The notes under the pieces: generated by a model
What the model saw: the letters and a program-made list of their open reading frames with translations, nothing else
Told to the model about the DNA's origin: nothing
Database searches by the model: none
DNA from: Chaetoceros tenuissimus
Lineage: Eukaryota; Bacillariophyta; Thalassiosirophyceae; Chaetocerotales; Chaetocerotaceae
Assembly: GCA_021927905.1 (NCBI GenBank)
Contig: BLLK01000069.1
Location: forward strand, 992,001 to 1,056,000
DNA: 64,000 bases
Reading direction: 5' to 3'
Made by a program: the position numbers and the translations under genes
In this document: in pieces, positions 53,054 to 64,000 of the stretch
Numbering within the stretch: the stretch's first letter is position 1
How the letters are laid out: every line of letters begins with the position of its first letter

Positions 53054-56000
53054 TTACTTGTCAACATAATTAAATGATTGCTGTAATTCATGTTGTTGGG
53101 GAGATAAATCCTCGTGGTTGAAGCCTGTAAAACTTTCGGATACTTCAAGCTCTCTTTCTTCGTTCTGTACACCAACTCTGATAGATAAAAGTGAGTCATC
53201 CTCATTTTCGAAATCAAACATGTTTTGGTAGGATAAATCAAAATCGTCCTCTTCGCATGTTTTATTAGCTTTCGCTAGTTCTTCTAATGTTGTAGATGAT
53301 ATTTGATCAATGTTTTCGTTGGATTTATGTTCATCCTCATGTTCGTATTCATCAAAGGAAGTATGTTGAATTTGCTCATGTAAAGTTTGATCATACACAC
53401 GCTGTTCTCTGTATAATAACCAATGATAATAGTCTGTGAATGCTAGTGGAGGTTCATCAATTTCTATTGCATTCAAATCATTCTCAAATAATTGCGAATT
53501 GTATTTCTTCAAAAGCCCATCTACTTCAATTTCCCTTTCTTGTTGTTGAGCTGCGCTTCTAACAAAATGAGTTAATGCAGTCAGACCGATAGCACCTCCA
53601 AACAAAAACCAAGTCCCAATTCTAACTGTAGCATCTGCTCGAAAGCATTGACCATCGACCCCTGTCAAGAGACCTGCTTCCACTGCAAATTGAAATATAT
53701 CTGTCAATGCTACACAATAGTCATTGATCATATACTCACTAACAGTTCCTAACTGCCACGCACCCACTACGATACTCAGTATAAAGACTTCAGTGTATTG
53801 CCAAGCCATAATTGTTTCCATGGCAACAAAATTCCAGCGCATGGCTGTCTTGCTCATTGGAATATACCATCGAGCAAGCAGGAGAAGTAACTGAAGTGTT
53901 GGTGCAGCAAGAACTGTCCATACCATGGCGATTGATAAAGTAGTCAATCCAACAAGATCTGACATAGCTCCTGTAAATACAGCTTGATCAAGGATAGTAT
54001 TCAAAACATCGAAAAAGCTGAAATACTTCACAGCATCTTTGAAGTCTTGTCCAACCTCTATCAATACTCCAAGAAGACCAAATGATTCAATTGAAAAGGA
54101 ATCTAGAAATATTCCTGTCAGAAAGAGTATAACCGTCACAATAGTGCCTATAACAATAGTAGTGTTGACGCTACTTCCAACCTTTTCTTTGTCGCCGTTC
54201 AAAGTTCTGAAGTCGTGTTTTGATAAAGTGTATGAATACTCTCTCATTTCTTCGTAGTAACATTCAATCTGATAAACATTTTTCTTGAGATAGCTTCGAA
54301 CAACAGTCCTATGATAGTGAATAATGAAGTGCGAGGTTATCTGTGAGACCAATTGGGCTAAAAGATTGGCATATAACCCCCATTTTGGAATTACAAGTAT
54401 ATCGATACTGTAAAGATCCACTGGAATAAGCTTAGGCGACTGAAGTGCGACACGAAAACCGACAAGACTCAAAAATAACACAAAGATGTCAAGGAAACTC
54501 CACCTTTCAATATAAAATTAATGTGAGATGTATCTTTTTCTTTGAAGTGTAATTGTGTTAGTGTAGATTACTTACTTTCCAAGAGAATCAAGCAAAAGCA
54601 AGGATGATTCTCTCTTTTTGGTGGACACTTTCGTTGGACTTACAAACCAAAGATAGAGTGTGAGCCCCTGTTTTATGTAGGGCCATAGTCCTGAAAATAT
54701 AGAGAGAATAATTGCAAGACTCTTTGCTCCCGAGTCCCACATATCTTTGATGGACTCGAGCAATGTGAAATCAAAGAGTCTCTTCAATACCATCGTGTCG
54801 TCGACAAGCTTAAGTACAACATCTACTTGGGCACCAAGCGATAAGTGACCGCTCATAAAGAGACCAATATTGCCTAATGTAACCAAAGGAAGTGCATAAC
54901 GCACAAGCAATGGAATTTCTGTGGACTGAAAGAGGGACTTTGTGCATGAATCAAGTTCTTCATCTTTCAGTTGGTCCAATCTTTTCTTCATCTTCTGTGA
55001 CATTTCTTTTTGCTCAGACAAAGACTCTCTCCAAATTAAATATTGCTTCCTTTTATTTCTTTTCATACAGAATGCAAAAGATAATACTAGTAGAATGAGA
55101 GTACCAAGTGCAACGCAGAAAGTAATGATGTAATTGTTCTCAGGAGGCGGAATTGTTGAGTATTGCTTCTCGTATTTCTGCCTTTGGAAATTTTCATCGA
55201 AATTGATGTTGCTAGGGCATTGAAATGGCGCTTCTGCGAGAGTCCTATCAATTGTTTTCTGAATTCCTTCACTTTTCATTAAACTTAGAGCCAACTCCGA
55301 ACCAGTATTGAAAATTTCTGTCAAGTCACTGTTCTCAAACAAATCCTCAAGATAATTAATCAAGACTTGTGTTCCTTTAGATAGACAGCTATTGCATTGA
55401 ATCGAGGCATCAAATATTTCAGATTTCAATGAAATAGTATCGAGAAAAGTTAATGGTTTTCCAACACCCTCGCCTGTGCTCGTAAGCTTAGGTGTGCTGA
55501 ATGTAGATAGAAGACATTGTACATTTACAATATCTTTGAGAGGCATGTTCAGCAAACGGCTATCCACGATCGAGAGGAACAAAGCCATTTGAAAGGCTAA
55601 GTCGTTGAAACCAAGTGAAATCTCTAAATCGTTTTGAATGACATCATTTCCTTTTGTATCGAAAAGAATATTAGCTGTGATCAATATTACATGGATGTAT
55701 TGAGTATGCTGATGAGCTTACCTTCAGCAAAAATTTTGTACATTACATTTGCAGTAGTCCTGCACGTTTCTCCGCCAGATCCAATGTTCAGACTACTTTC
55801 AACTTTGTGAGCTTCTGTCGGTCGCAACGGCTCGAACGGACTACCCAATGACATGTAGTTATCAATGCTTACATCATAAAGCTTTAGCCAGAGATCTAAC
55901 TTTTGCTCACCAAATAAGAGATTCATTTCCAAATCAATGAGAGAATCAAAAAAGATAAAATCTTCGTCCTTCTCGTCGAGATTTCGCCGTAAAGATTTTC

Positions 56001-57882
56001 GGGTAAAATTTGGAACTTCAATTACTCCAGCTTTAATCTGATTCAAAAATGTATTGTAAAGCATCGATATTGTACTTCCATATGGAGCATCCCCTGACCC
56101 TCCATATTTTATTGCCTGTTCGGGAGGAAGTAGAAGGTCTGGAATATTCAATGGTGTCTCCTCCAAATCTTTCACTGTGTTACCAATACCATATCCACAA
56201 GATACGTCAGTGCTCATAGCCGAGTCAATTATATCATTCAGACTTTTCCTCAAGACTACCTGAAATAAATAAGGCATCATAGATAGTACACTTCCCTCAT
56301 ATAACTCAAAAACAAGAAGAGATGTTGATGAAATCAAATCATCTATCCCCACAGATATTAGTCCATCTAAACTTGGCGGCTCAACATCACCAAGGGTAAG
56401 CATCAAATTTGATATCTCTATTTCAAATACTCTATCAGACAGACAAGCAACGAACTGCTCCAAATCAGTCAGTGATACTACAGGAGAGTTGGTCAAATCC
56501 TTCAAGTCTGCAGCAAACATGATTGCAAAATCAAAGTCGATGTCTTTCATTCCTATCTTTAATGTAACTTCTTCATTAACATCAGCAAAGTTACCATCAA
56601 TAAGGGAATTTCCTTCGTCCAATGGCGTAACAGTCACATCGAGAACGACCTCAATCTCCAGCAAAGCCCATTCAATACTACTGGAAACTGTGAACTCTCC
56701 AATATCTGTTAGAGGTACAAATTCTGTGAGAGTATCTAATCCAAGGACCTTGATTCTGTTAATAGATAAATTACTGTTCACAAACTTGTCACTGTTCAAT
56801 AAAGATCCAAACATAGATCCATCAATGACAAGGGCTCTTTCCTCATCAAGAACATAAGTCCTCAATATTTGATTAATGGCCAAATCACGCATCGTTCTAG
56901 TAGGAGATTCTAAATCTTCAACAACACCACTGACTAAATTGTTGATTCTATCAAGTAAATCTTTGAAATTCTGTCCACTAGTAGAAGAAAACCCAGTCAG
57001 TGATGCATCAGAATGTGGATTCAGATCATTTTCAGGACCCAAAGGATTTTGTAACTCTTGAGGTATGTTACCTCGAAATGACGCAAGATATGTATCAATT
57101 TTTGTAATCAATGAAGCCAACATTTGCCCCAAGAAATCATTTTCAACATCGTCGGGGCATATAGTCTTTTCTAGTTGATTTTCTATTGGACCTCTTAGAT
57201 AAACATCAAATTGATCCACAGTTTCAAGAAGCTCTGTTCCATTAATGGCAATGTCATCAATCTGAATATTTGCATCGCATCCCGTTCGTACAATTCCTAA
57301 CGGCGGTTGATCTCTAAAGTCTTGGCTTACAAACGAGTATTGAAAATCTACTGCATTCTGTGTAGTTTCTACACTTGCTATTCCTTCTCCATTCCATAGG
57401 AATGAAAAGATTGACCAATCTACTTCACAAAAGAAGGCGAGTCCATCTATAGACAGATTTAGTTGTACTTCGTTGTCACTGTATTTTGAATGTGATAGTT
57501 CAAAGTCTTCAATAGAGATATCATCACAGTAGACTGAATCTATACGGGCTGTAATCACACCACCAAGGATAGTAATGTCTGGAATATTGTCAAGATTGAA
57601 TGAAATTGAACTCAAGATCTGATTGAGTTCACTAAAGTCCTTGTCTTTTCCCTTTAGTTTCCGTATCATCTCATATGGTACGCCTGCTTCTATTATTTTC
57701 GATATTATTTCATCCACTTGATTGTTGATGAGTTCATTGCTTTGCTGGATCAAATCTTGTTGAATGATTGGAATCTGTGTTGTAGGAAAAGTTTTTATTG
57801 AAACAACTGTCGTTAGCTGGAGCAGTACCCACTGCATCAATAGAGTAAGATTCATCCAGCTATCTATTCTCCAAACCCTCAT
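53054..57882 (-). CDS. Large membrane protein with possible TULIP (BPI-like) ectodomains
   Basis: Three exons, 55722-57882, 54576-55674 and 53054-54503; introns of only 47 nt (GTAAGC ... ATCACAG) and 72 nt (GTAAGT ... ATTGAAAG); 1569 residues. It has a signal peptide (LTLLMQWVLLQLTTVVS). The ectodomain has two or three repeats of beta-rich sequence, such as IPDITILGGVITARIDSVYC, VQLNLSIDGLAFFCEVDW, IVRTGCDANIQIDDIAINGT and LRGPIENQLEKTIC, with a second set (VSSSIEWALLEIEVVLDVTV, LKIGMKDIDFDFAIMFAADL). The pattern recalls lipid-binding BPI/LBP folds, but this is an eye-level guess. A TM span (YIITFCVALGTLILLVLSF) follows, then a channel-like block of about six more spans and an acidic C-terminus. 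Frames join in phase at both introns. Confidence 0.75.
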
Positions 57883-58292
57883 GGTTGTATATCGATATCA
57901 GAAGTTTTGTTTTAGTTGTACTTCGTATTAGAATTGTTATAGTCGACTAGCTTTTATTCAATTCAACACAAAAAGAAAACGATGAAAAAGTGGGATGGAG
58001 CAACGGTTTTTCGAAGATGGGACTAACATTAAACATTACTTAGTCATTTGCCACGAAGAGGAGTCATTTAGCTTAAGGGTTAAAAACAGTTATTTTAATG
58101 ATACTACGACATACGACATACAGACCGCATTGGTCGATTCTTCTTGGTTTTGCTTTTTGCTTTTGTGGTTTTTTTATCTACTCTTTTCCTACGCCTTTGC
58201 AAAAGCCAAGCCTATCTAATTACTATACTCAATTCCTGTTGTTTCAAAGAGGATATTCTCAGTTCTCAATTCACTGCTCAGATTTTTCAGAA
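57883..58292. other. Divergent spacer
   Basis: About 410 bp. The frame of the next gene is open upstream from 58098, but the hydrophobic upstream part is not needed for the F-box and is taken as leader. Confidence 0.4.
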
Positions 58293-60416
58293 ATGGAGCG
58301 ACAGCCATTGAAAAGGAAGCGTCGGAACAATGGAGATTCTCAAGCATCGGACAGTAGTCTTCACAGTTCCATTCCTATGAATGGAAATGCAGGCCTGTCT
58401 CATAATTCCATATTTGATACATTGTCTGATGATTTAATGTTCAAGATTTGCGGATACCTATACTATGATTACGAGTCCGATCAAGAACATTTTGCAAGCG
58501 TATCTGATATTGAAGATGTGTACAAGTTGGGTTTATGCTCTAAGCAGCTATATGCATCGTTTACAAAGTTTATGAGATACGCACCAATAACTATTACCTA
58601 TAACAAACATACTGACAAGGAAATGCTTTCCTGGTTGGCTAGTAAAAATATGGTCAGGCTACGAAACTTTTATGTGTACGTAAGGGGAAACATCGAGAAC
58701 CAGAAAAAAGAGGACAAGTTAAATGAAATTGACATAGCTACAGTCTTATATTTTCTAGAATCTTGTGATGTCAGTGAGTTGGAAGAATTGGATCTTCTAC
58801 CAAAAGACATGTTTGAGCACGAGTTTGATGAACAAAGAATCTGGACCATCGATCCATCACAGACAGGAGCAATTTATGATCACATTCTCAATCACCCTGA
58901 TTACAGGGAGGCAAGAAAATATGGTGTTCCTCATCATGTTCTGCTACGCTCTCATTCATTGTCATGGGTTGATTTTCTCATATTCTTTCTTGACAGCGCA
59001 AAAATGGGCAAATTTAAGAAATTACATGTTCTTTCCATATTATCTTCCAACAGTTTCCTACTTGATCACATGACTACGATCAAAGATTTGTCAATTTTAT
59101 ACGACGACAAAGAGATCAACCAAACCTGCACAAATAAATGCATGGAATCTTCACTTTCGAGGCTACACAATCTTGAAAAATTATATATTAGAAATTATGA
59201 TGACGACTCTATATATAACTATTTCGCCATAAAATCGGATAAGTTGGTAGATCTGACAATAGATCTCAACAGCAGCCAACCGCATCATAAAACTTGGGAT
59301 ATTGTCTGTCCAAACTTGAAACATTTGAAGTTACCAATATTTGAGGCAAGAGATCTAAACTGCATTTTCCACAGCAAACAAAATCTTTGTAAAGTGAGCT
59401 TAACGGTTTGGACAACATTAAACAAGCAGGAATTTGATTCATTATTGGTAGAGATCAAGAGTATGCCAAATCTTGAACAACTTGAACTTTATTTCATGCT
59501 TCCAAATCCCAATCTATTTACTTTGGAGTCGCAGAAAATTCGCAATCTGAGTTTGTTGACACCATTGGTTGGGGAACATTTTCAAATGAAATGCCCGAAT
59601 TTGCGAGCATTGGATGTTGTGGGGAAAATACCAATTCTATTAGAGGGAAGCAACTATAGAGAACTCACAGATATCACTTTGGATTTCATCAAAGATAATA
59701 CTTCTGCAAAAGATGTGGAGACATTGGTCGAGGTTTTACCTTCGCTTCGCTATCTTAACATCGAAACAATCGACGTAGACGAGATCTCTACTTTATCCAT
59801 CAAGTCCAGTTCCCTGTCAACACTTCGATTATGTGAAAAGGATACTCTATCAAACATTGTCATTGATATAAGTAGTTGCCCGAAGTTGACAAAACTATTT
59901 TGTAGCATTGGAGATAATAACTCATTGGATCATATATTCATGGATCGCAACAAAATTTCCTACCTCAGTATTCGTTCCAACAATCATTCATGCCTCAACC
60001 AGAGTCTTGATTTGTTTTCAAGTCTTGAGTCTCTCTACCTTCTACGATTTGAAGGTACAATGAGGATTGAATCATCGTCACTTCAATTGTTGGACATTAC
60101 AAAGTGTACACAATATTTTCATATCGAAAATTGTAAATGTCCATCATTGAAGGAGATATCTCAGCGACATTATTGGAACAGGAACGAAGTAGAAAGTAAC
60201 GGGCTATTTCTGGACGGTCAATTGAATAATGAAAGTTTGAACCCTCGTCTGGCAGGTTTTAAAAAGAATGTTGTTCCAACCTCAGAGTACACGTTCAAAG
60301 GCCTTGAAGCTTCTGATAGTTGCAAACTGAAAATTGAGTTTATTTGTACAAACACACAAGGAATAGAAGACTATGTTACAGATGAGTTTGAGGAAAATGA
60401 CTTGGGAGGATTCTGA
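58293..60416 (+). CDS. F-box-like leucine-rich repeat protein
   Basis: 707 residues from the ATG at 58293 (MERQPLKRKRRNNGDS, a basic, nuclear-signal-like start). An F-box-like motif lies at about residues 40-75: IFDTLSDDLMFKICGYLY followed by LGLCSKQLYASFTKF. The rest is irregular LRR: LHNLEKLYIRNYDDD, KLVDLTIDLNSS, CPNLKHLKLPIFEARDL, MPNLEQLELYFMLPNP, CPNLRALDVVG, VLPSLRYLNIETIDVDE and SSLSTLRLCEKD. An SCF ubiquitin-ligase receptor role is the usual one for such proteins; the target is unknown. An in-frame ATG further upstream at 58098 would add a hydrophobic stretch, which I reject. Confidence 0.8.
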   Translation: MERQPLKRKRRNNGDSQASDSSLHSSIPMNGNAGLSHNSIFDTLSDDLMFKICGYLYYDYESDQEHFASVSDIEDVYKLGLCSKQLYASFTKFMRYAPITITYNKHTDKEMLSWLASKNMVRLRNFYVYVRGNIENQKKEDKLNEIDIATVLYFLESCDVSELEELDLLPKDMFEHEFDEQRIWTIDPSQTGAIYDHILNHPDYREARKYGVPHHVLLRSHSLSWVDFLIFFLDSAKMGKFKKLHVLSILSSNSFLLDHMTTIKDLSILYDDKEINQTCTNKCMESSLSRLHNLEKLYIRNYDDDSIYNYFAIKSDKLVDLTIDLNSSQPHHKTWDIVCPNLKHLKLPIFEARDLNCIFHSKQNLCKVSLTVWTTLNKQEFDSLLVEIKSMPNLEQLELYFMLPNPNLFTLESQKIRNLSLLTPLVGEHFQMKCPNLRALDVVGKIPILLEGSNYRELTDITLDFIKDNTSAKDVETLVEVLPSLRYLNIETIDVDEISTLSIKSSSLSTLRLCEKDTLSNIVIDISSCPKLTKLFCSIGDNNSLDHIFMDRNKISYLSIRSNNHSCLNQSLDLFSSLESLYLLRFEGTMRIESSSLQLLDITKCTQYFHIENCKCPSLKEISQRHYWNRNEVESNGLFLDGQLNNESLNPRLAGFKKNVVPTSEYTFKGLEASDSCKLKIEFICTNTQGIEDYVTDEFEENDLGGF

Positions 60417-60567
60417 TGATGATAAATGAATTCCCAAAAGCTGATCCTTCGTGAGACATTTTCACGCACAAAACTTGCCTGCATTTACAAAACGATACAC
60501 TCAAATGCACTAAATCTAAAATCAATATTTCAAACATTAATTTTATATATGTACAATCAGAGTATAT

Positions 60568-61617
60568 TTATAGATCGTCAATTTCAGCAAGTTCTTTTGC
60601 TATCTCAGCATCAAGCTCATCTAGGTCCTCACCCACATCATCATCATCACCGTCGTCCTTATCTACAATTTCATAATCACTACCGGATGACTTGGCTAAC
60701 GATGAATTGCCAGTATCTGTTATGTCGTCATCTTCATTCAAAATTGATTCAATTTCTGCTTCATCATCATCTGGTTCAAAAGTCAACTCGACAGATTCTT
60801 CATCTTTTGCCTTTTCTACAGATTTTTCATTACTTTCTTCACTGTCAGCCTTTTGCTCTCCTTCTACTGCCCATATCTCTTCCACACTGAGACCTTTTTC
60901 ATATCGAATGAGTGCACAATGAAACTGGATGCATTGAGTATCGATCACTAAAGGGTGAGTAAATAGTTCCGCCTCAACTAATATAATAATAAAGCATCAT
61001 AGTTCATGCTCATTACTTACAAAGTAATTTTTCCAAAATATACGCTCAGTTTTACCCGCACTATCAAGCTGGGCGTATGAATCGGCTAACCCCTTGTCAG
61101 CCTTGAACAATTTCTCAATTAGACCAACATGTGCATCCAAATCAAAGTCATCAAGTAATTGGGGTAGAGCACCCATTTTCTCGAGCTTCTTTTTGGCTGC
61201 AGCTTGGCTTTCCTCCGTCGCCTCACTTAATTCTGAATCTTCTGCAAACATTCTCTCAACATTTTCAGGTAGAGGAAAAGGCCCGGTGAAAGTGTCTCCC
61301 TCTTTGGACATGGTTTGCATAGCCTCTCTACATTCCTCCACTAGAATTTCCCTAGCTTCATCTTTTGTCTCCCACGGCAAAAGACTGGCCAAGTAATCTC
61401 TCACTGCTTCTTTCCTTGTCTCTTGTGCATCAATTAGATCATGCTCGGCTTGAAGCTCATCTGATCTTAATGTTAGCTTTTTGACAAGCTCATCATCAAG
61501 AGGAAGTTTAGATTGTACTTTTGATGCTGCCTCTTTCGAAACTTCTTGAACTTTTGATGATATTTCGTTTAATTTGCCAAGCGCATCTGATGCGTTAAAG
61601 TTGGAGAACCAAGACAT
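60568..61617 (-). CDS. BSD-domain protein
   Basis: Exons 61021-61617 and 60568-60924, 96-nt intron (GTAAGT ... GCATCCAG, phase 0); 317 residues. The N-terminal half is helical and charged (EISSKVQEVSKEAASKVQSK). The BSD domain spans the junction: DAHVGLIEKLFKADKGLADS, then KTERIFWKNYF joined to FHCALIRYEKGLS, giving the conserved FWxxYF. The C-terminus is very acidic (DDDEAEIESILNEDDD, DGDDDDVGEDLDELDAEIAK). BSD domains occur in TFIIH p62, synapse-associated proteins and DOS2. This length and layout fit the SYAP1/DOS2-like group. Confidence 0.86.
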
Positions 61618-61931
61618 ACTTCTGTTACTATATAAATATGAATATTACAATTGATAAAATAAAATTCTGCGTTGCGTTCTTTTGATGTTATCAATTCAAT
61701 AGAAGAGAGTGTGGAGTGTTCCAAAATTTTGTTCTATTTCATACGTTCAGTGTTTACCTATATTTCATTAGAGTATGAAAGAATAGGTTTTGTTTTCACC
61801 TGAAGTCAACCAGATGGATGATAGTCGATGAGAAGCCTAACTTGTCAAAGATGAGAACAGATGATTCGATGGAGAAAGAAAATACGAATAAAAAGAACTC
61901 TTTTGTTTTGACCTCATAAAAAACTGCTGTA
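61618..61931. other. Divergent spacer
   Basis: About 310 bp between the BSD gene (minus) and the cytochrome b5 gene (plus), AT-rich, nothing else seen. Confidence 0.5.
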
Positions 61932-63376
61932 ATGTTTCTCAAGCCTCTTTTATTCCATCTATTTGCATATCAGACTATTGATGCATTCATTCTTCCCCGC
62001 TGTAGCACAAGAGCGACAGTTAGGATTGAACAGAAGCACCAGCCTTGGATCTCCTCTACTTCTCTGGCAAGTATCTCTTTCTCAAATAGAACCATTCGTG
62101 ATGCGAACACTGTCAGCGATCGTCGCTTTGATAGGACAGCATCTGAAGAGACTTTTGTAGATCAACCATGTATTCTTCATATACAAGGTAAATCCTACAA
62201 CATGACTGAATGGGCAAAAAGTCACCCAGGAGGATCGAAAGTACTCGAGAGGTTCCATGATAAAGACGCCACAAAAGCGTTCTTTGCAGCAGGACATTCT
62301 CAACATGCGATTGATATGCTTGAGGACTTTGTGATTCAAGAGGAAGACCCAAAGGATAGTATTTCCAGAGAGACTTTGCAGAGTGCCTATGAAACTCTGG
62401 GTGTGAATGTTGAACAGAAGGGTATTCTCTCACGTATCAGAACTAAGCTATTCACAAAAGAAGATCCAATTGGTATACACAAGTACTGTGGAATCTTTGT
62501 TCTACTTCATTTTGCATTTCGTTACTATCAGACTTACTTTGGCGACTACACCTGTGGTTTTGGAGGACGGATGGGGAGAGGGCCAAGTATTCTTCCTTTG
62601 GCATGTCTGGTTCCACATACAGTGCTGAGCTTGTCTTCATTGATTTTTCATACTGTTCCAAAGGAGCGTATTGTTGGACGCCCAATGATTTGGCAAGAAT
62701 TTCGTGCTCACAACATTATTTTTGGGTTACGATCTATTCTTTGCACACTTCTTGGATGGATGACTATCTACAAACCTGAATTTCGAAAAAATGGCGTAGT
62801 TGGATCATCATTGGTTTGCTTCAGTGCCTTGTACGCAGCAGATGTAGCAACTGAAAAACTTCGACAAGATGAGAATGAGTCGACAACTGCAACAATGCCA
62901 TATGTAAGACAATGATCAATATATTTATTCATTCTATATTCTCATCTCATATTTTTCTTCATTAGTGGGATGGATGCAGTGTGGAAACTCAAAGAAAATT
63001 CAAGACATTTTATGCTTACTGCCAATTCATGGCAACAATGGGTTGTTTAATAACTTTGAATCCAGGTTGGCCACTACTTATTCTTTTGCCAATTCAACTA
63101 GCAAGTTTGCTTATGACACTGGTCCGAAAAGGATTACTGAGTGCCAAGGGTTACCATATAGGGTATACTATATCGTTATGTATGCCTTATTTTTCGTTAC
63201 TGAGACAATTCAAGCTAACCAATTGTCTTGATATCCCGATCATGTCAGCAATCACAACTGTTTTATTTGCAATGCGTCGTAAAGGTTTCAATAAATATTT
63301 ATTATGGGCGACTGTGGCAATGATAAGAATTTTCATGGGAGATTCTTTTTTGAGTTGGCAAGCATGGATCAAATAG
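61932..63376 (+). CDS. Plastid-targeted cytochrome b5 domain membrane protein
   Basis: Exons 61932-62903 and 62966-63376, 62-nt intron (GTAAGA ... TCTTCATTAG, phase 0); 460 residues. A signal peptide (MFLKPLLFHLFAYQT) and DAFILPRC form the ASAFAP-type motif. The cytochrome b5 domain has the heme signature MTEWAKSHPGGSKVLERFHD followed by ATKAFFAAGHSQHA, with both axial His present (HPGG and GHS). The C-terminal half is a membrane domain: YCGIFVLLHFAFRYYQTYFG, LACLVPHTVLSLSSLIFH, AHNIIFGLRSILCTLLGW and, after the junction, TLNPGWPLLILLPIQLASLL. It lacks the His boxes of desaturases, so it is a b5 fused to an unknown membrane domain, probably in a plastid membrane. Confidence 0.86.
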
Positions 63377-63627
63377 GAGGAGAGATCAAATCGAAACATG
63401 ATAATGAAGGATATCTCTGTTCTTTGTTGCATACTAGCTAGATTACATTTAAGAAATGTCATAAAAAAAATAACAATGCATGTTCATTTATGGAAGCTTG
63501 TGTTCAAGCATTTTTTTGGTGTATTTGTTAGAGGAGAAACAATTGGAAGACATGTATAATGAATCAACCGTTGAGAGGTCACAGGAAGAAGCAAATATAC
63601 ATTTTTATTTTGTTACAATTCTTAAGG
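63377..63627. other. Spacer
   Basis: About 250 bp between convergent gene ends, nothing recognised. Confidence 0.4.
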
Positions 63628-64000
63628 CTAATATGTCAATGGATCATCTCCCATCTCAACATCAGATCTAGATCTTTCTAGACCCTGCCGGTTACTTTCC
63701 ATTTTGTCTACTTTTGCTTGTAAAGCTTTGATTTCTTTTTCTTTTCTTTGCAGCCTTTCTTTTAGACAAGTAATTTCTTCTGATGGCAATAATTTTTGAT
63801 CATCATCACAATCAGACTTTGCTTTCTCGTTCTTTAAAATTCCAATCAACTCCTCCTTTTCTCCAAGAGTAGAAAAAGAAACACTTTTCTGAAAACACTC
63901 TACTTCAGTCGTAGACGTTTCGGTTTTATCATCTTGATTAGCACTTTCATTTGCTTCATCATTCTTGGACATGTCAGTCATATCATCCGTATCCACCTCA
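63628..64000 (-). CDS. C-terminal end of a coiled-coil protein, 5' part outside window
   Basis: The minus frame is open from the right edge to the stop at 63628, about 123 residues. It is polar and helical: CLKERLQRKEKEIKALQAKV, then DKMESNRQGLERSRSD and MGDDPLTY. Acidic N-terminal part (DDMTDMSKNDEANES). The upstream part of the gene lies beyond the window, so nothing more can be said about function. Confidence 0.6.
   Translation of the reverse strand, partial: EVDTDDMTDMSKNDEANESANQDDKTETSTTEVECFQKSVSFSTLGEKEELIGILKNEKAKSDCDDDQKLLPSEEITCLKERLQRKEKEIKALQAKVDKMESNRQGLERSRSDVEMGDDPLTY

Noticed and set aside
58098-58292. N-terminal extension of the F-box-like protein
   Set aside because: It adds a hydrophobic stretch that does not fit an F-box protein, and the ATG at 58293 gives the usual basic start.
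1-64000. CRISPR arrays, tRNA genes, intact transposons or viral elements
   Set aside because: No regular spaced repeats, no full tRNA box pair with a foldable cloverleaf, and no integrase, transposase, reverse transcriptase or capsid motif found by eye.

Overview
The window looks like nuclear DNA of a diatom. Genes are dense and AT-rich, most have no or one short GT-AG intron (47-178 nt where I could place both ends), and several proteins start with a signal peptide followed by the ASAFAP-type plastid motif (VAAFTP in FtsH, AQAFVP, DAFTVP, DAFILP). Other diatom habits are a BspA-type LRR protein, a helicase-associated-domain protein, bestrophin-like channels and a secreted CLDYPSYQDG-type membrane protein. 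The base composition would fit a centric diatom such as Chaetoceros, but the species is a guess. I see no CRISPR array, no tRNA I can defend, and no intact transposon or viral element.

Layout. 1-3921: a minus-strand TIR-like/LRR gene running off the left edge, a lone 5S rRNA gene (minus, with a T4 terminator) and a phosducin-like gene with an orphan exon-like ORF behind it. 4247-12976: a methyltransferase, a HET-like protein, a sterol-type glycosyltransferase and two bestrophin-related genes facing away from each other. 13069-21105: an MDR oxidoreductase, a multi-pass membrane protein and the spliceosomal helicase Aquarius; the 3' end of Aquarius and its downstream spacer exist a second time on the far side of the membrane-protein gene. 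21106-24170: a repeat-rich stretch holding two diverged tandem paralogues of a small Ser/Pro/Lys protein that I do not recognise. 24171-32858: a four-TM protein, a plastid methyltransferase, a coiled-coil protein, ORC1 with two BAH domains, and an LRR_5 protein.

33325-39943: a doubtful gene with an intron-like segment right behind its stop codon, a Dld-type D-lactate dehydrogenase and a large secreted membrane protein. 40177-47793: plastid FtsH, a plastid thioredoxin-like protein, a hypothetical protein, a helicase-associated-domain protein with four Cys-Pro motifs, and a small membrane protein. 48638-64000: a secreted nucleoside-hydrolase-like protein, an ankyrin-TRP-type channel, a 1569-residue membrane protein with possible lipid-binding (TULIP) ectodomains, an F-box-like LRR protein, a BSD-domain protein, a plastid cytochrome b5 membrane protein and the end of a coiled-coil gene.

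The genes form no operon or pathway. Common themes are plastid upkeep (FtsH, thioredoxin-like, cytochrome b5, methyltransferase), replication and splicing (ORC1, Aquarius), ion transport (bestrophins, TRP-like) and possible recognition or conflict proteins (TIR-like/LRR, HET-like, LRR_5, TULIP-like). Several genes are complete only after splicing; I placed introns by matching GT-AG ends, phase and protein continuity by eye.
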